Source of the DNA: Vibrio alfacsensis
GTDB taxonomy: Bacteria; Pseudomonadota; Gammaproteobacteria; Enterobacterales; Vibrionaceae
NCBI RefSeq assembly: GCF_003544875.1
Contig: NZ_CP032094.1
Coordinates: forward strand, 372,001 to 436,000
Reading direction: 5' to 3'
DNA: 64,000 nt
The position numbers were made by a program, and so were the translations under genes. Position 1 is the first letter of the stretch. The number at the start of each line of letters is the position of its first letter. This document shows positions 17,317-26,572 of the stretch, in pieces. Under the pieces are notes generated by a model. That model saw only the letters and a program-made list of their open reading frames with translations, was not told where the DNA came from and did no database searches.

Positions 17317-17988
17317 ATGAAGAAAGTACTCATTATTGTGACTAACCATGCGACGCTTGGTGAAACTGACCAAGCAAACGGAACTTATGCACCAGAACTA
17401 ACACATACGCTTAGCGAGTTGCTTAGTGCAGGCTTTGATTACGACATTGCTTCGATCAAAGGTGGTCAAGCTCCACTATATGGAACCGAAATCGAGGGTG
17501 ATGCAGTTAATGCGAAGATTTTAGCTGATGATGATTTCCAAAACCGTATCAATAACACGATTCCCGTGCAACAAATCAACGGTGGCACCTATAGCGCAAT
17601 TTTCTATCCAGGTGGCTTTGGTCTTCTTTCCGACCTGGCGAGCAACGAAGATTTCGCGAAAATCTCAGCAAAACATTATGAAGATGGCGGTATTGTAGCA
17701 GCCGTGTGCCATGGTCCCGCCGCTCTTCTACCTATCATACTAAGCAATGGCGACAAGTTGCTTGCGTCTAAGTCAGTGACAGGTTTCACTCGTGAAGAAG
17801 AGATCGATTTTGGTACCATTAATGACATCCCTTTCCTATTGGAAGAGTCTCTGGCACGTGGCGCAGCTCGTTATTCTAAAGTTCAACCTTGGCAAGAGCT
17901 TGTGATTGTGGATGGTCGTGTTATCACAGGGCAGAATCCAACAAGTGCTCATGGTGTCGGTAAAGCCATCGTGGAACTACTGGCTTAA
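17317..17988 (+). CDS. DJ-1/PfpI-family protein (putative glyoxalase III / protein deglycase)
   Basis: A protein of about 223 residues of the type 1 glutamine amidotransferase-like DJ-1/PfpI superfamily. The nucleophile-elbow cysteine is in VAAVCHGPAALL, with the partner FYPGGFG loop and an acidic residue early in the protein (GETDQANGTYAPELTH). This resembles the Hsp31/HchA-like branch. The frame is open further upstream, but MKKVLIIVTNH at 17317 follows an aagga ribosome binding site and is the natural start. It is a lone gene bracketed by 27-bp direct repeats, which hints that it arrived as a small cassette. Substrate is not determinable here. Confidence 0.88.
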   Translation: MKKVLIIVTNHATLGETDQANGTYAPELTHTLSELLSAGFDYDIASIKGGQAPLYGTEIEGDAVNAKILADDDFQNRINNTIPVQQINGGTYSAIFYPGGFGLLSDLASNEDFAKISAKHYEDGGIVAAVCHGPAALLPIILSNGDKLLASKSVTGFTREEEIDFGTINDIPFLLEESLARGAARYSKVQPWQELVIVDGRVITGQNPTSAHGVGKAIVELLA

Positions 17989-18088
17989 GCGGTAATTAGG
18001 CTCAAACCGTACCTCACCGCGGAAGCAAGTATGATAAGCATTTCCTCCCATCTTCTCTGTTGACATTTTTCGGCTCAGAAGTGTCGCC

Positions 18089-18119
18089 ATTCGAGTTAGC
18101 TATCCGAGCTAACTCGAAT
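18089..18119. terminator. hairpin between the DJ-1 gene and umuC
   Basis: Perfect 13-bp stem (attcgagttagct 18089-18101 and its complement 18107-18119) with a 5-base loop, in the gap between two convergent genes. It lacks a long T-tract, so it is a probable but not certain bidirectional terminator. Confidence 0.6.
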
Positions 18120-18152
18120 TGTCTAGATGTGGCGGAGTATTAAACACGAAAA

Positions 18153-18179
18153 TGTCCAAAAGTTTTCTGAACTACCTCA
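18153..18179. repeat. 27-bp direct repeat, second copy
   Basis: tgtccaaaagttttctgaac... at this place matches 17152-17178 at 25 of 27 positions, and it overlaps the stop codon of umuC. The DJ-1 gene lies between the two copies. Confidence 0.6.
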
Positions 18180-19433
18180 ACACTGAACTTTGGGTAAATC
18201 CGCCCAGCGAGTAGTGTACTGCGGCGTTAAAAACTGACGCCGCATTTGCCATTTTTGCTCAATCCCTTGAGCACCTAAAAACACCGTGTTCTGTCCATAT
18301 CGCTGATTTAAACCATCAAAGATCGACATCAGTGGCGCATTGTTTGGGGTAGGGTTAAACAGATCAGCCTGTTCCTGGCGCCCATCAAGCAAATCCAACA
18401 ACCCAACGCCCACTTTATAAAAACGCACACCATCAGAAAATAACGGGTTAGCGAACTCAGATACGACCTTAGTAATTTGCGTTACGTCTGCAGTCGGGTA
18501 GGAGAAACGATGGATCATGCGTTTACTGTAGGGAACATCATCAAACGGTGAACTAGAAGCAAAACAGACCAACACCTTACACAGAGAACCTTGTCGCCTT
18601 GCCTTGCTTGACGCAATTCCCGCATGCTGACAAAGTGCTTCTCGCAACGCGACTTCATCAATGATCCGTTCACCAAAACTGCGCGTTGAGAAAATCTGCT
18701 TTTTATCCGCTCTTGCTTCATCCCATTGCTTGCATACCTGGCCGTTGAGCTCACGAACAGTTCGCTCTAGATCCACATTAAACACCTTTCGCGCTAAAGG
18801 GGCAGGGTAGTTGGCCAACTGCAAAGCAGTGGTTATACCAAGGTGCTTTAAATGCAGCGTAAGCTTTTTACCAATTCCCCAAACATCATTAACAGATAGC
18901 TGCGCTAAAACCTTTTCTCGTTCCGCTTTGCTGTCCAGTACACATACACCGCCATAGCCAGCAATTTTTTTAGCAGCATGGTTCGCGATTTTAGCTAGTG
19001 TCAATGTTGGCCCCATGCCGACACAAACGGGCAATCGACATTCTCGCCAAACCGCTTTACGCAATAGCTTCCCGTGTTCACGCAAGCAAGAGATAGCAGG
19101 AGCACAACGATGAAACGACAAAAAGGATTCATCAATCGAGTAGACATGCTGCTCTGGCGCAAAGCGCCCAATCACCTCCATCATTTTTGAAGAGAGATCT
19201 GCATAAAGCTCATAATTAGAAGACAACGCCACCACGCCACGTTGTTCGCAGAGAGCTTTCATTTGGAAGTAGGGTTTGAACTTCACGACACCGGCCTCTT
19301 TTGCCTGACGGTTAGCCGCCACGATACAGCCATCATTATTAGATAACACGATTAAGGGCTTACCACGCCATTCAGGTCGAAAGACTTGCTCTGCACTGCA
19401 ATAGAACGCATTGGCATCCACTAGGGCAAACAT
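18177..19433 (-). CDS. umuC: DNA polymerase V catalytic subunit
   Basis: A Y-family translesion polymerase of 418 residues (E. coli UmuC has 422). The catalytic motifs are MFALVDANAFYCSAEQ at the N-terminus and VYSIDESFLSF with the D-E pair near residue 100. The helix-hairpin-helix VNDVWGIGKKLTLHLKHLGI and the UmuC little-finger region follow. Its start ATG overlaps the umuD stop codon (TGATG), so I place it at 19433 although the frame is open 12 codons further up. With UmuD it forms the SOS mutagenic polymerase. Confidence 0.96.
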   Translation of the reverse strand: MFALVDANAFYCSAEQVFRPEWRGKPLIVLSNNDGCIVAANRQAKEAGVVKFKPYFQMKALCEQRGVVALSSNYELYADLSSKMMEVIGRFAPEQHVYSIDESFLSFHRCAPAISCLREHGKLLRKAVWRECRLPVCVGMGPTLTLAKIANHAAKKIAGYGGVCVLDSKAEREKVLAQLSVNDVWGIGKKLTLHLKHLGITTALQLANYPAPLARKVFNVDLERTVRELNGQVCKQWDEARADKKQIFSTRSFGERIIDEVALREALCQHAGIASSKARRQGSLCKVLVCFASSSPFDDVPYSKRMIHRFSYPTADVTQITKVVSEFANPLFSDGVRFYKVGVGLLDLLDGRQEQADLFNPTPNNAPLMSIFDGLNQRYGQNTVFLGAQGIEQKWQMRRQFLTPQYTTRWADLPKVQC

Positions 19434-19840
19434 CACTCTTGCCTTAATAAGTGGCTTGCTCGGTGGCAACGAATAGAGCGAATCACCACGCCCTCAACCG
19501 AAAACGTATCGCAATCTTGCACCAGAACCGGCGCATGAACCGGATTGGCTGAAAGCAACTGACGGTGCTTTATATCAAGCAGTTTGCAGACAAACTCACC
19601 GTTTAAGTTCGCCACAATGACATCCATATTATTGAGTGCCACATGGCGATCTACGATCAAGATATCACCATCAAAAATACCGACGCCTTGCATAGAGTCA
19701 CCACTGGCTCGCCCTAGAAAAGTCGCACTCGGATGCTCGATTAATAATTCATCGAGATCGAGAGAGAGCTGGCGGTACTCAGCAGCAGGGGATTCAAAAC
19801 CGGTGATACCGGCACTGGCAGAAATAGGAATTACGTTCAT
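19433..19840 (-). CDS. umuD: UmuD, SOS self-processing subunit of Pol V
   Basis: A 135-residue S24-family protein. The catalytic dyad is Ser in GRASGDSMQGVGI and Lys in GEFVCKLLD. The self-cleavage region near residues 13-20 is ITGFESPAAEY, matching the Gly of the E. coli Cys-Gly bond, with Thr in place of Cys. Cleavage needs RecA filaments and yields UmuD'. Only a weak ribosome binding site is visible, and a LexA box lies 9 bp upstream of the start, so translation probably begins close to the transcript's 5' end. Confidence 0.95.
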   Translation of the reverse strand: MNVIPISASAGITGFESPAAEYRQLSLDLDELLIEHPSATFLGRASGDSMQGVGIFDGDILIVDRHVALNNMDVIVANLNGEFVCKLLDIKHRQLLSANPVHAPVLVQDCDTFSVEGVVIRSIRCHRASHLLRQE

Positions 19841-19848
19841 AAATAATA

Positions 19849-19864
19849 CTGTTTACATATACAG
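19849..19864 (-). promoter_or_regulatory. LexA (SOS) box of umuDC
   Basis: Read on the gene strand this is CTGTATATGTAAACAG, a fit to the CTGT-N8-ACAG LexA consensus, ending 9 bp upstream of the umuD start. It places umuDC under SOS control. Confidence 0.93.
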
Positions 19865-20105
19865 TATTATTTTGGTTCAAAATGGTCTTTTTGACAATAG
19901 CAGCCGGTTTGATTGTGCTTTTAATAGGCAAACTTAAGCCTAAACATCGAAAGATCACCACGATTTCTGCATTTAGAAAACGCATCCTACAGCGCTGTAA
20001 CGTAGTGGTACGCTTACTTTGGAGAGCACCTAAGCCTTACATGCGCGGGTGAAGCATTGAAGAATATTTATCAAAGGTGCTCTTAATAATCACACACCAG
20101 TCTTG

Positions 20106-20144
20106 AACGTAGAGAGTTTGTCAACATAACAAACTCTCTACGTT
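20106..20144. terminator. strong hairpin between umuD promoter and endA
   Basis: Perfect 16-bp stem (20106-20121 and 20129-20144) with a 7-base loop, 15 bp beyond the endA stop. It is probably the endA terminator. The rest of the 19865-20158 gap, which holds the umuD promoter at its left end, contains no gene that I can see. Confidence 0.7.
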
Positions 20145-20158
20145 TATTATTTAAGGCT

Positions 20159-20902
20159 TTATAAACCCGCAGATGAACAACGGCTATTCACGATAGTGTT
20201 CGCATTCCCCTGTAGTTTTTCAATACGTTTAGAGCGTTTACATTCCCATTTAGACACAGGATCTTGCTTATCCCAAGCCAGCATGAGTTTGCGTTGTTGT
20301 GAACTCATACGATATTTAGGGTAAGTCGCTTCCATATACATGTAGGTGCGAGCGATACGACCTCTTGACGCGATAGGAGGCTGCGCTTTTTGATTATCAA
20401 TTCGCATATCACAGCTACCGAAATCAGAGTTTTCGGATGGCAACATGGCGAAGTTGTAGTTACTGCGAGTCGCGTTTACTGCACCAATAGCAGGGAATAG
20501 GTTGTGCATATCCGATTGCATATATCGGTATTCTTTGTTTATTTTTTCTGCACATTTACGTCCTTTGAACGACTTGCCTTTGCTACTGACGCATTTCTCA
20601 TGGCCCTCACGCCATTCAATGAAGCTTTGACCAAAGTTTTGTGCAGGAACTACATGTTCCCACTCGACTCTTTGAGCGCGCTTTTTATGCTTTGGGGTGC
20701 TGAAACCATCTGGTAAATCGATGTTCTTTTTTGAATCGAACGGAGCGGCACAATATAACGTTACTCGGTGATCGTGATACACACTTCGCTCAAGCATCTT
20801 CTTTGCTTTGTTAAATGAATCGTTGGTGGTGTTCCCAGCGCTGAATGCAGAAGTACTGCATGACAATAATAAAACTGGGATTGCAAGGTGACTAACTTTC
20901 AT
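20159..20902 (-). CDS. endA: endonuclease I (secreted/periplasmic DNase)
   Basis: A protein of about 247 residues of the EndA/Dns endonuclease I family. The N-terminus MKVSHLAIPVLLLSCSTSAFSAG is a classical signal peptide, which places the start at 20902 although the frame is open 20 codons further. The catalytic beta-beta-alpha-metal region is VEWEHVVPAQNFG, followed by the family's YRYMQSDMHNLFPAIGAVNATRSN. Several cysteines (CDMRID, CKRS, C near the end) suggest disulfides. It degrades extracellular or periplasmic DNA, which in vibrios limits natural transformation. Confidence 0.95.
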   Translation of the reverse strand: MKVSHLAIPVLLLSCSTSAFSAGNTTNDSFNKAKKMLERSVYHDHRVTLYCAAPFDSKKNIDLPDGFSTPKHKKRAQRVEWEHVVPAQNFGQSFIEWREGHEKCVSSKGKSFKGRKCAEKINKEYRYMQSDMHNLFPAIGAVNATRSNYNFAMLPSENSDFGSCDMRIDNQKAQPPIASRGRIARTYMYMEATYPKYRMSSQQRKLMLAWDKQDPVSKWECKRSKRIEKLQGNANTIVNSRCSSAGL

Positions 20903-21292
20903 AGGAATTAATAAAATAGAGAAAACGCGATAATGCCTGAATTTATGTGAATTCCCAAACAAGTTCTAAACGCTCACGCTGCTCGTCAGCTAGCAATGTC
21001 GCAGGCGGTTTGCAAACAACACAAATCGACTGCGCTGGCCATAGGCGCGATCAAAGATCTAAGTGGGATGGCTGGTTATGCAAATAGAGAGCTTTGCTAA
21101 CCGGTCTGGTCACAGCCTACCCGTTGCACAAAAAGCATGTATGCGTGCTATCGGGGTATGCGCTGCCTTATTAGTGCGCTGCCTTATTAGGCTGAATTAT
21201 TTCTGACCATCGACGTTTCAGCTCATTTTTCCCCCTAACTAAATATGACTGCCAGACTTGGTGTTGACCAACAACACTGGGAGGAGGTCATT
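20903..21292. other. intergenic with a perfect 16-bp tandem duplication
   Basis: This region holds the endA promoter on one side and the leader of the recombinase on the other. tgcgctgccttattag is present twice in tandem (21159-21174, 21175-21190). A 34-codon frame (20996-21100) exists but has no ribosome binding site and no recognisable homology. This is the probable left border of the accessory island. Confidence 0.5.
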
Positions 21293-21889
21293 ATGAAAAA
21301 GCTATTTTCTGGGAAATGCAGTGGCATCAAAAGACCATTTAAGCTGGAAGAAATCTGGCGAATCAGAACTAGACTGGAGATTGAAAACAACCTGATGCAG
21401 CTTGCATTGCTGAACTTAGCTATAGACAGCAAGTTAAGAGCGAGTGATTTGCTAAAGTTACACGTTTACGATGTTTCATCTCAAGGAGTTATCTATGAAC
21501 GGGTTCAATGTATCCAGCAAAAAACGGGTACTGATGTCCATTATGAGATTACTCCGAGAACACAACAAAGCATTAGCCGATGGATCTTTTCAGCATCCCT
21601 AGAGGCAAACAGTTTCCTCTTTCCAAGTACTCGACGTTCAGGGCAAGCTATCAGCTACTCATTCTATCGCTCCATTATCAGAAATTGGGCCGTAAAACTT
21701 GGATTAAATGCTGACTATTATGGCACTCATTCCATGCGTCGAACTAAAGCTACTTTGATCTATGCTAAAACGAAAAACATACGTGCAGTACAGATTTTGC
21801 TTGGACATTCCAAGCTAGATAACACTATTAGATACCTTGGAGTGGAACTAGAAGATGCTCTGAAACTATCAGAGCAAACGGATTGCTAA
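21293..21889 (+). CDS. small tyrosine recombinase / integrase
   Basis: A 198-residue phage-integrase-family recombinase lacking a separate N-terminal arm-binding domain, similar in size to FimB/FimE. All catalytic residues are present: Arg in DSKLRASDLLKL, the H-x-x-R box in YGTHSMRRTKATL, His in QILLGHSKLDNT, and Tyr in IRYLGVE. The start at 21293 has a strong ggaggt ribosome binding site; the frame is open 16 codons earlier. It lies 200 bp upstream of a B-family DNA polymerase on the same strand, the combination typical of pipolin-type elements. It likely mediates integration and excision of the island. Confidence 0.9.
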   Translation: MKKLFSGKCSGIKRPFKLEEIWRIRTRLEIENNLMQLALLNLAIDSKLRASDLLKLHVYDVSSQGVIYERVQCIQQKTGTDVHYEITPRTQQSISRWIFSASLEANSFLFPSTRRSGQAISYSFYRSIIRNWAVKLGLNADYYGTHSMRRTKATLIYAKTKNIRAVQILLGHSKLDNTIRYLGVELEDALKLSEQTDC

Positions 21890-22087
21890 GAAGATTAATA
21901 CAGGCTTTTCATGCCGCTGAGAAGCCTGTGCCCCATTGTAATTTCGGACGAGTAATCTAACTTTCCCGAATACCTATGTTTGACCTAATTTTACTAATGA
22001 TTCAATATGTCTCTGATTGAGTCAGATTGTCGACCTGCATCTGTCGGGTTAGCAGGTTAAAAATACACTTAGATCCTAGGAGGAAGC

Positions 22088-23941
22088 ATGACATTTCAAA
22101 GGTTCAATAATTCAATGTTAGATCTAGAGCATTAAGTCAGTGGCAAATATATCTATAGGGCGCTTTGATAATCTCACTAATTTTCAGTTTGAGAAAAACT
22201 CTCAAAAGATACGCTTGTGGTCTGCCCCCAGCGCCTTGAGCCTTAAACTTTTTACGCCAATTTCTACCGATGGTGAAAGAATTTGCTTTGATGGTAAGGT
22301 TTTTTCAATAGAAGAATTCTCTATTTTATGAGAGATATAAAAGTCAATGAGTTAATAGTTCTTACAAATAAAGAAAAGCTCTTACTATTGGAGCAAGGCT
22401 TCACTTATGCTTTTGATATAAACGTATTAGAATCAAATTTCCCATTTTTTCCAACATCAAGTTCAGCCCGAACCTGCCTCAAAGCTTAGAGAAACTAGAA
22501 ACTGTTTAAAAGAGTTCGTCAACTTAACGTTCGTGGTCATTCCGTTGGTCAACAAACTGTAAACGAAGCGGATGCACAAAGTTGAAAGGAAAGTCCGCTA
22601 TAAAAGGCTCTAGACTCCAATTTCTTCTTTGCCAACTTAAGTGGGTATCAAGAAGTATTTAAACTAAGAGAGGAGCGTCAGGACAGAACAGTAATTTCTT
22701 TGGACTATAATTCAATGTATGCAAGTTGCATGGAAGGAGAATTTTAGATCCCAAGCATTTAGAGTACAGAAGTTTAATCAAAATTTAAGTAAAATATCCC
22801 TTCCTAAAGGGTTCTATCGTGTAGTATTATCAAAGCCTCTAACAGAATATATAAGCAACTTTCATCCATTTAAGTATTCTTGCTTCCAACGCTCATTTCC
22901 GTTAAAGTTAAATAGCCAAGATGAAGTTGAAATTTTTCTATTTGACGAAGAGATTGATTATTATAAGCGTCATTTCAAAGACGTACATGTATTAGACGGA
23001 ATAGTATCTAAGCAAACAATCAAACACCCACTTTTCAATTACGCATCAAAGCTATACTCAAGGCGTTTAAAGGCATTACAAAGTAAAAATAAAACGTTAG
23101 CCTCACTACTAAAGCTCAAGCTTGCTATGCTTCATGGCTCTACAAATAAAGTTAATTCGAAGAGCTGTATATTTTCAGATTACGATGAGCTTAAAAGTTT
23201 CATAGAAAGAGAGTTCTTTATCTCTAGTCTAAGTCGTTATTCAAAAGAGATTTTTGGAACTTTTAAATGTTAGTAACTACTTTTCAATCAAACTCTGGGT
23301 GGAAAAATTGTTCTCACGTATCGTGACTATAGAAATGCGAGTAACCTTTTTAGTCTTTCAGCGAAGATTTTGGCTAATGCTCGTTTGAAAATGACCCAAA
23401 CGCTAGAGTTACTCAATAAATTTGAAGGGCTTGAGGTTTGTTATGTAAATATTGACTCTGTGCATATTTCAATACCGAGAAATCGACAAAGAGATTTTTC
23501 GAGTATATGGGGATATGATATCTGAGAAAATGGGAGACTTAAAAGTTCAATCCATAGCAGACAAGGGGTATTGGTTGGATATTGGTCGCTATTGGTTGAT
23601 AGAAAACCGTTCGGTTAAGCAATTTGCCAATACTGGATTTAATCCACTAGGCAATGCGAACCCGTTTATAAGAAAAAATAAGAAATTGGTCAGATTTAAG
23701 AACCAAATTTTTGATTTCTGTAAGCCATATTATTCTAGCATAGAAAGCTCATTTTCTTTTAAAAAGCACTTATTGGGTGAGCAAGTGATAGGAACACAAA
23801 ACTATAATAGATTTAATTATGAAGACATTTCAACACTAGCAAAAATGTTGAATACTGAGCAAACAGAAATCTTGAGGTCACTACAAAAAAAGTGCTACTT
23901 TTAATCGTATTAGTAGCTTATATGGGGATGTTGTAGAGTAG
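22088..23941 (+). pseudogene. B-family DNA polymerase (piPolB/protein-primed type), many frameshifts
   Basis: Translating all three frames gives consecutive pieces of one PolB. An aggagg ribosome binding site precedes the ATG at 22088. Motif A is ISLDYNSMYASCMEGEF (Asp codon at 22703). A motif-B-like KLKLAMLHGSTNKVNS lies near 23110-23160. Motif C is CYVNIDSVHISI (Asp codon at 23454), and the thumb-like KGYWLDIGRYWL follows. About twelve one-base additions, mostly in short homopolymers, join the pieces into roughly 620 residues, close to the 575 of phi29 polymerase. The first Asp of the usual YxDTDS is Asn here. I see no clear exonuclease motifs. It is either a decayed gene or a real gene damaged by assembly errors. 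Confidence 0.75.
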
Positions 23942-24169
23942 AATATCAGGCTGCTAAAAGTAAACTTTAAACCGTCTTTGGTTTCATATACAATATGATA
24001 GTAGCAGGCACGTAGCCTAAATATTAGGCTTGCTACCGAGTAGTGCTTCGCGCGGAGCAGGGCTCTATACGATTTTTTGTCAAAAGACAAATGCCAAAGG
24101 GCTAGCGTGCCAGCCCAATTTACCCTTTAAGTCTAAATTTTTGAGTGTTCATCACACATAAAATGGTGA

Positions 24170-25013
24170 CTAAAAATCCGAGCAAACTTCAACTATATCG
24201 TTGATATATTCAATAACATCTTTGCCTCTATCAACCGACTCTAGTCTTTTCAAACCTTTACCAACCTCAGCATATGCATAGTAATCAAGTGTGTGTAAGT
24301 GCCTTGCCTTCCAACGAGGAATATACTTTTTTCCATTGGGCATTGTAGCGTGCTCAAGAGGCATTGACATTTCGTAAGCAAATGCCTGCATGGTCTTCTC
24401 GCGAACTTCGAGCTGGTAGGATGGGCTTTTACTAATGTAATCATTGATCAATAGAGACAAGCGGCATGCAGATAGTAGTTGCCGAGTATCTTCCGAATTA
24501 ATTGGTAAGTTAAGTTGCTTGTTATTTGCTTCTTTATCAATGATGTCAAAAATGCATCTTCGTAAGTCTGCTACTCTAGAGTACGCTGTATCTTTGGCTT
24601 GATTCTCTGAAAGTTTTATTGCCAAACTATCGATCGTGCTTTGTTCAAAAAAGTCTAACGGAAAGCCTACAGTATTTCGGAAATACTCACCGACTAGAAG
24701 TTGTACAGCATCTTTTTGCGTTACTACATCAGCATAAGGTGCTGGTAATGCTTCGATTCTTATATATCTTTTATAAGTTTTGTTTGTGCTCCCTTAAAAG
24801 GAACTTGCGGCCTTGTAGCAGAACTTTCTCATGATCCTCAAATCTCGAAAGATGCTTGGTGAGCTTCAACCTTAACCGACTCTTCTTGAGTTGATTTTGC
24901 TGTAAAGCAGCTTTCTGAGCATCCTCTTCTTCTTGAGATACAATAGCATCGATGTTGCAGTACATACCATCAAACGCATAGTGGAATCCCGCTGGATCAC
25001 TTCCATAAGTCAT
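24170..25013 (-). pseudogene. hypothetical protein of the island, split by frameshift
   Basis: Two frames (25013 down to 24771, and an open stretch from about 24793 down to 24170) read as one protein of about 280 residues if two bases are added in A-runs near 24779 and 24790. The N-terminal part is MTYGSDPAGFHYAFDG followed by a charged helix rich in Q, E and K, probably a coiled coil. The C-terminal part contains DVVTQKDAVQLLVGEYF and a helical bundle ending IVEVCSDF. I do not recognise the family. It lies convergent to the polymerase gene, so it may be cargo or an accessory gene of the same element. Confidence 0.5.
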
Positions 25014-25536
25014 GGCTAGTTAAGTTCTCTTGGAAACAAATAGTGGAGTTAGAGTAACATCAGATACAGCTATAGTGTAGAAGAATATCCTATAACGACA
25101 GAGTGCATTATTGCTTATCTGGTATGCTCATCACTCCCACTATGCTATGTGCTAATCATCGCAAAGTTGTATGTCTGGTTCGTCTATCAGTGTCAATTTC
25201 GTCATACCAATTCGAACCATCATTACTAGGCAACAAGCTAAGTGACTTTCAAAACCTGTAGTTATCCACAATTTGCTAATTTAGCAAAACCACTGAAACG
25301 TTTATGCCCCATTATCATTTTCAGCTACAACATGCGTGTTCGAAGGCAACCGGAATTTACCCTAATTCTGCTCATGTGACGGCAACAAGAATCATGCAGT
25401 AAAAATGATTTTTTTATGTTGGTAAGGTCGCTTCGGGACAGAAGCGCCTTAGATTCGCTTAACTGGTGTCCAAAATCGGTGGTACAGTTCATACCTTGAA
25501 TTGAATGCCCTCAATTACGAACTTTCATGCATGACA
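25014..25536. other. intergenic, dispersed short repeats, no gene seen
   Basis: An AT-rich gap of 520 bp. It contains the second copy of the 31-bp repeat (25275-25305; first copy 17122-17152). The following tgccccattatcattt resembles tgccccattgtaattt at 21932, just after the recombinase gene. The motif cgggacagaagcgccttag at 25434-25452 recurs with two changes near 26708. These could be element borders. Confidence 0.45.
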
Positions 25537-26231
25537 TTACTCTTTGTTTGCCTTCTTGTAGTCACTCAGATTAATGACTCTACTCATATCCAAGGGGACG
25601 CTCTCAAATGCCCATTCGCGCCAGTGTTTGACAAACTCTTCAGTTGAAAAAAAGAACGTTTTTCGATGCTTACTCTTACGAGGAAACTGATTGGCAAACA
25701 AATTAAACCCAAGTAGGTCAACATCCTCAAGTAACATTCCATCTTCATAGCAGTGGCGTTCAAGGTGCCAAAGCACGTCATTTATGTGTGCCTGCACGCT
25801 ACGGTCTCCTCTAGGATGGAATGCACAATCATTCACCGCTCTGTCGTAATGGTCAATGCAGTTCTCAATCTCGACGGCATCGACACCACTTTGATTGGCT
25901 AAACTGTGAAAACATGCCTTAAGCATGGGTTCAAAGGTGTTGATAAACTGATAAATATCACCTTTCTTACATGCAAGTACCGTAATACAAAAGCGGCTTT
26001 GATAGTCCATTGCCATTAAGTATTTTTGCGTTTAATGGATACACAATGAAGTACCCATTGCCATTGAAATTGACCATTTTTGTCGGCATCAACCCCATTT
26101 GGGAAAACAGGCGTTTCAATTGATTCTGAGATGGTTTTATGTGGTGCAGGTTCTAGATCTGAACACTTTTGACCTTGACGTGTCACCGTAAAAAATTCAG
26201 CAGCAGCTTTAGTGCAGTTAAAGACTAACAT
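25537..26231 (-). pseudogene. DUF6933-like protein, one frameshift
   Basis: Two adjacent frames form one protein of about 231 residues if one A is added to the five-A run (T-run at 26023-26027), giving ...SIKRKKYLMAMDYQSRF. The start MLVFNCTKAAAEFF and the following WQWVLHCVSIKRK resemble DUF6933 proteins as I remember them; a helical C-terminal half of about 150 residues follows. I place the start at 26231. The function of the family is unknown to me. It sits 86 bp downstream of a Fis-type HTH gene on the same strand, perhaps as an operon. Confidence 0.55.
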
Positions 26232-26317
26232 ATTGTATTTTCCAGCTTTAATAACATTGAATTTGGACAAGGCGTCTTAGATGCACTTAACTTGGCGTTT
26301 AAATCTGCTGTTGAGGT

Positions 26318-26572
26318 TCATAGCTCTCGATTTGATATCCGTTTGATTTTTGAGCTTAAATTTCCTCTGTTAATACCAAGCATTTTTGCAGCCTTTGTTT
26401 GATTGCCTCGGGTGTGGATCATCAACTCAGTAAATAGTGTTTCTAACACTATGGGCGTAACCCAAGACATATCAGGTGTTGCCGACAGACTATCAGACCA
26501 TGTCGGATCTAACTCTAAGCGAAGTAGTTTCTTCAAATGATTTTTGTCGATTGGGGATAAATGGTTATTCAT
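26318..26572 (-). CDS. small Fis-type helix-turn-helix protein
   Basis: An 84-residue protein ending in a Fis/NtrC-type HTH: LFTELMIHTRGNQTKAAKMLGINRGNLSSKIK, where GNQTKAAKMLGINRGNL is the recognition unit. The first 45 residues are not recognised and could be a dimerisation segment. It lies upstream of the DUF6933-like gene and downstream of the defence-like cassette, all on the minus strand, so it may regulate either. Confidence 0.75.
   Translation of the reverse strand: MNNHLSPIDKNHLKKLLRLELDPTWSDSLSATPDMSWVTPIVLETLFTELMIHTRGNQTKAAKMLGINRGNLSSKIKRISNREL

Noticed and set aside
20996..21100. 34-codon frame upstream of the recombinase as a small gene
   Set aside because: It has no ribosome binding site, is not recognisable, and lies between endA and a tandem duplication. 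It is not distinguishable from chance.
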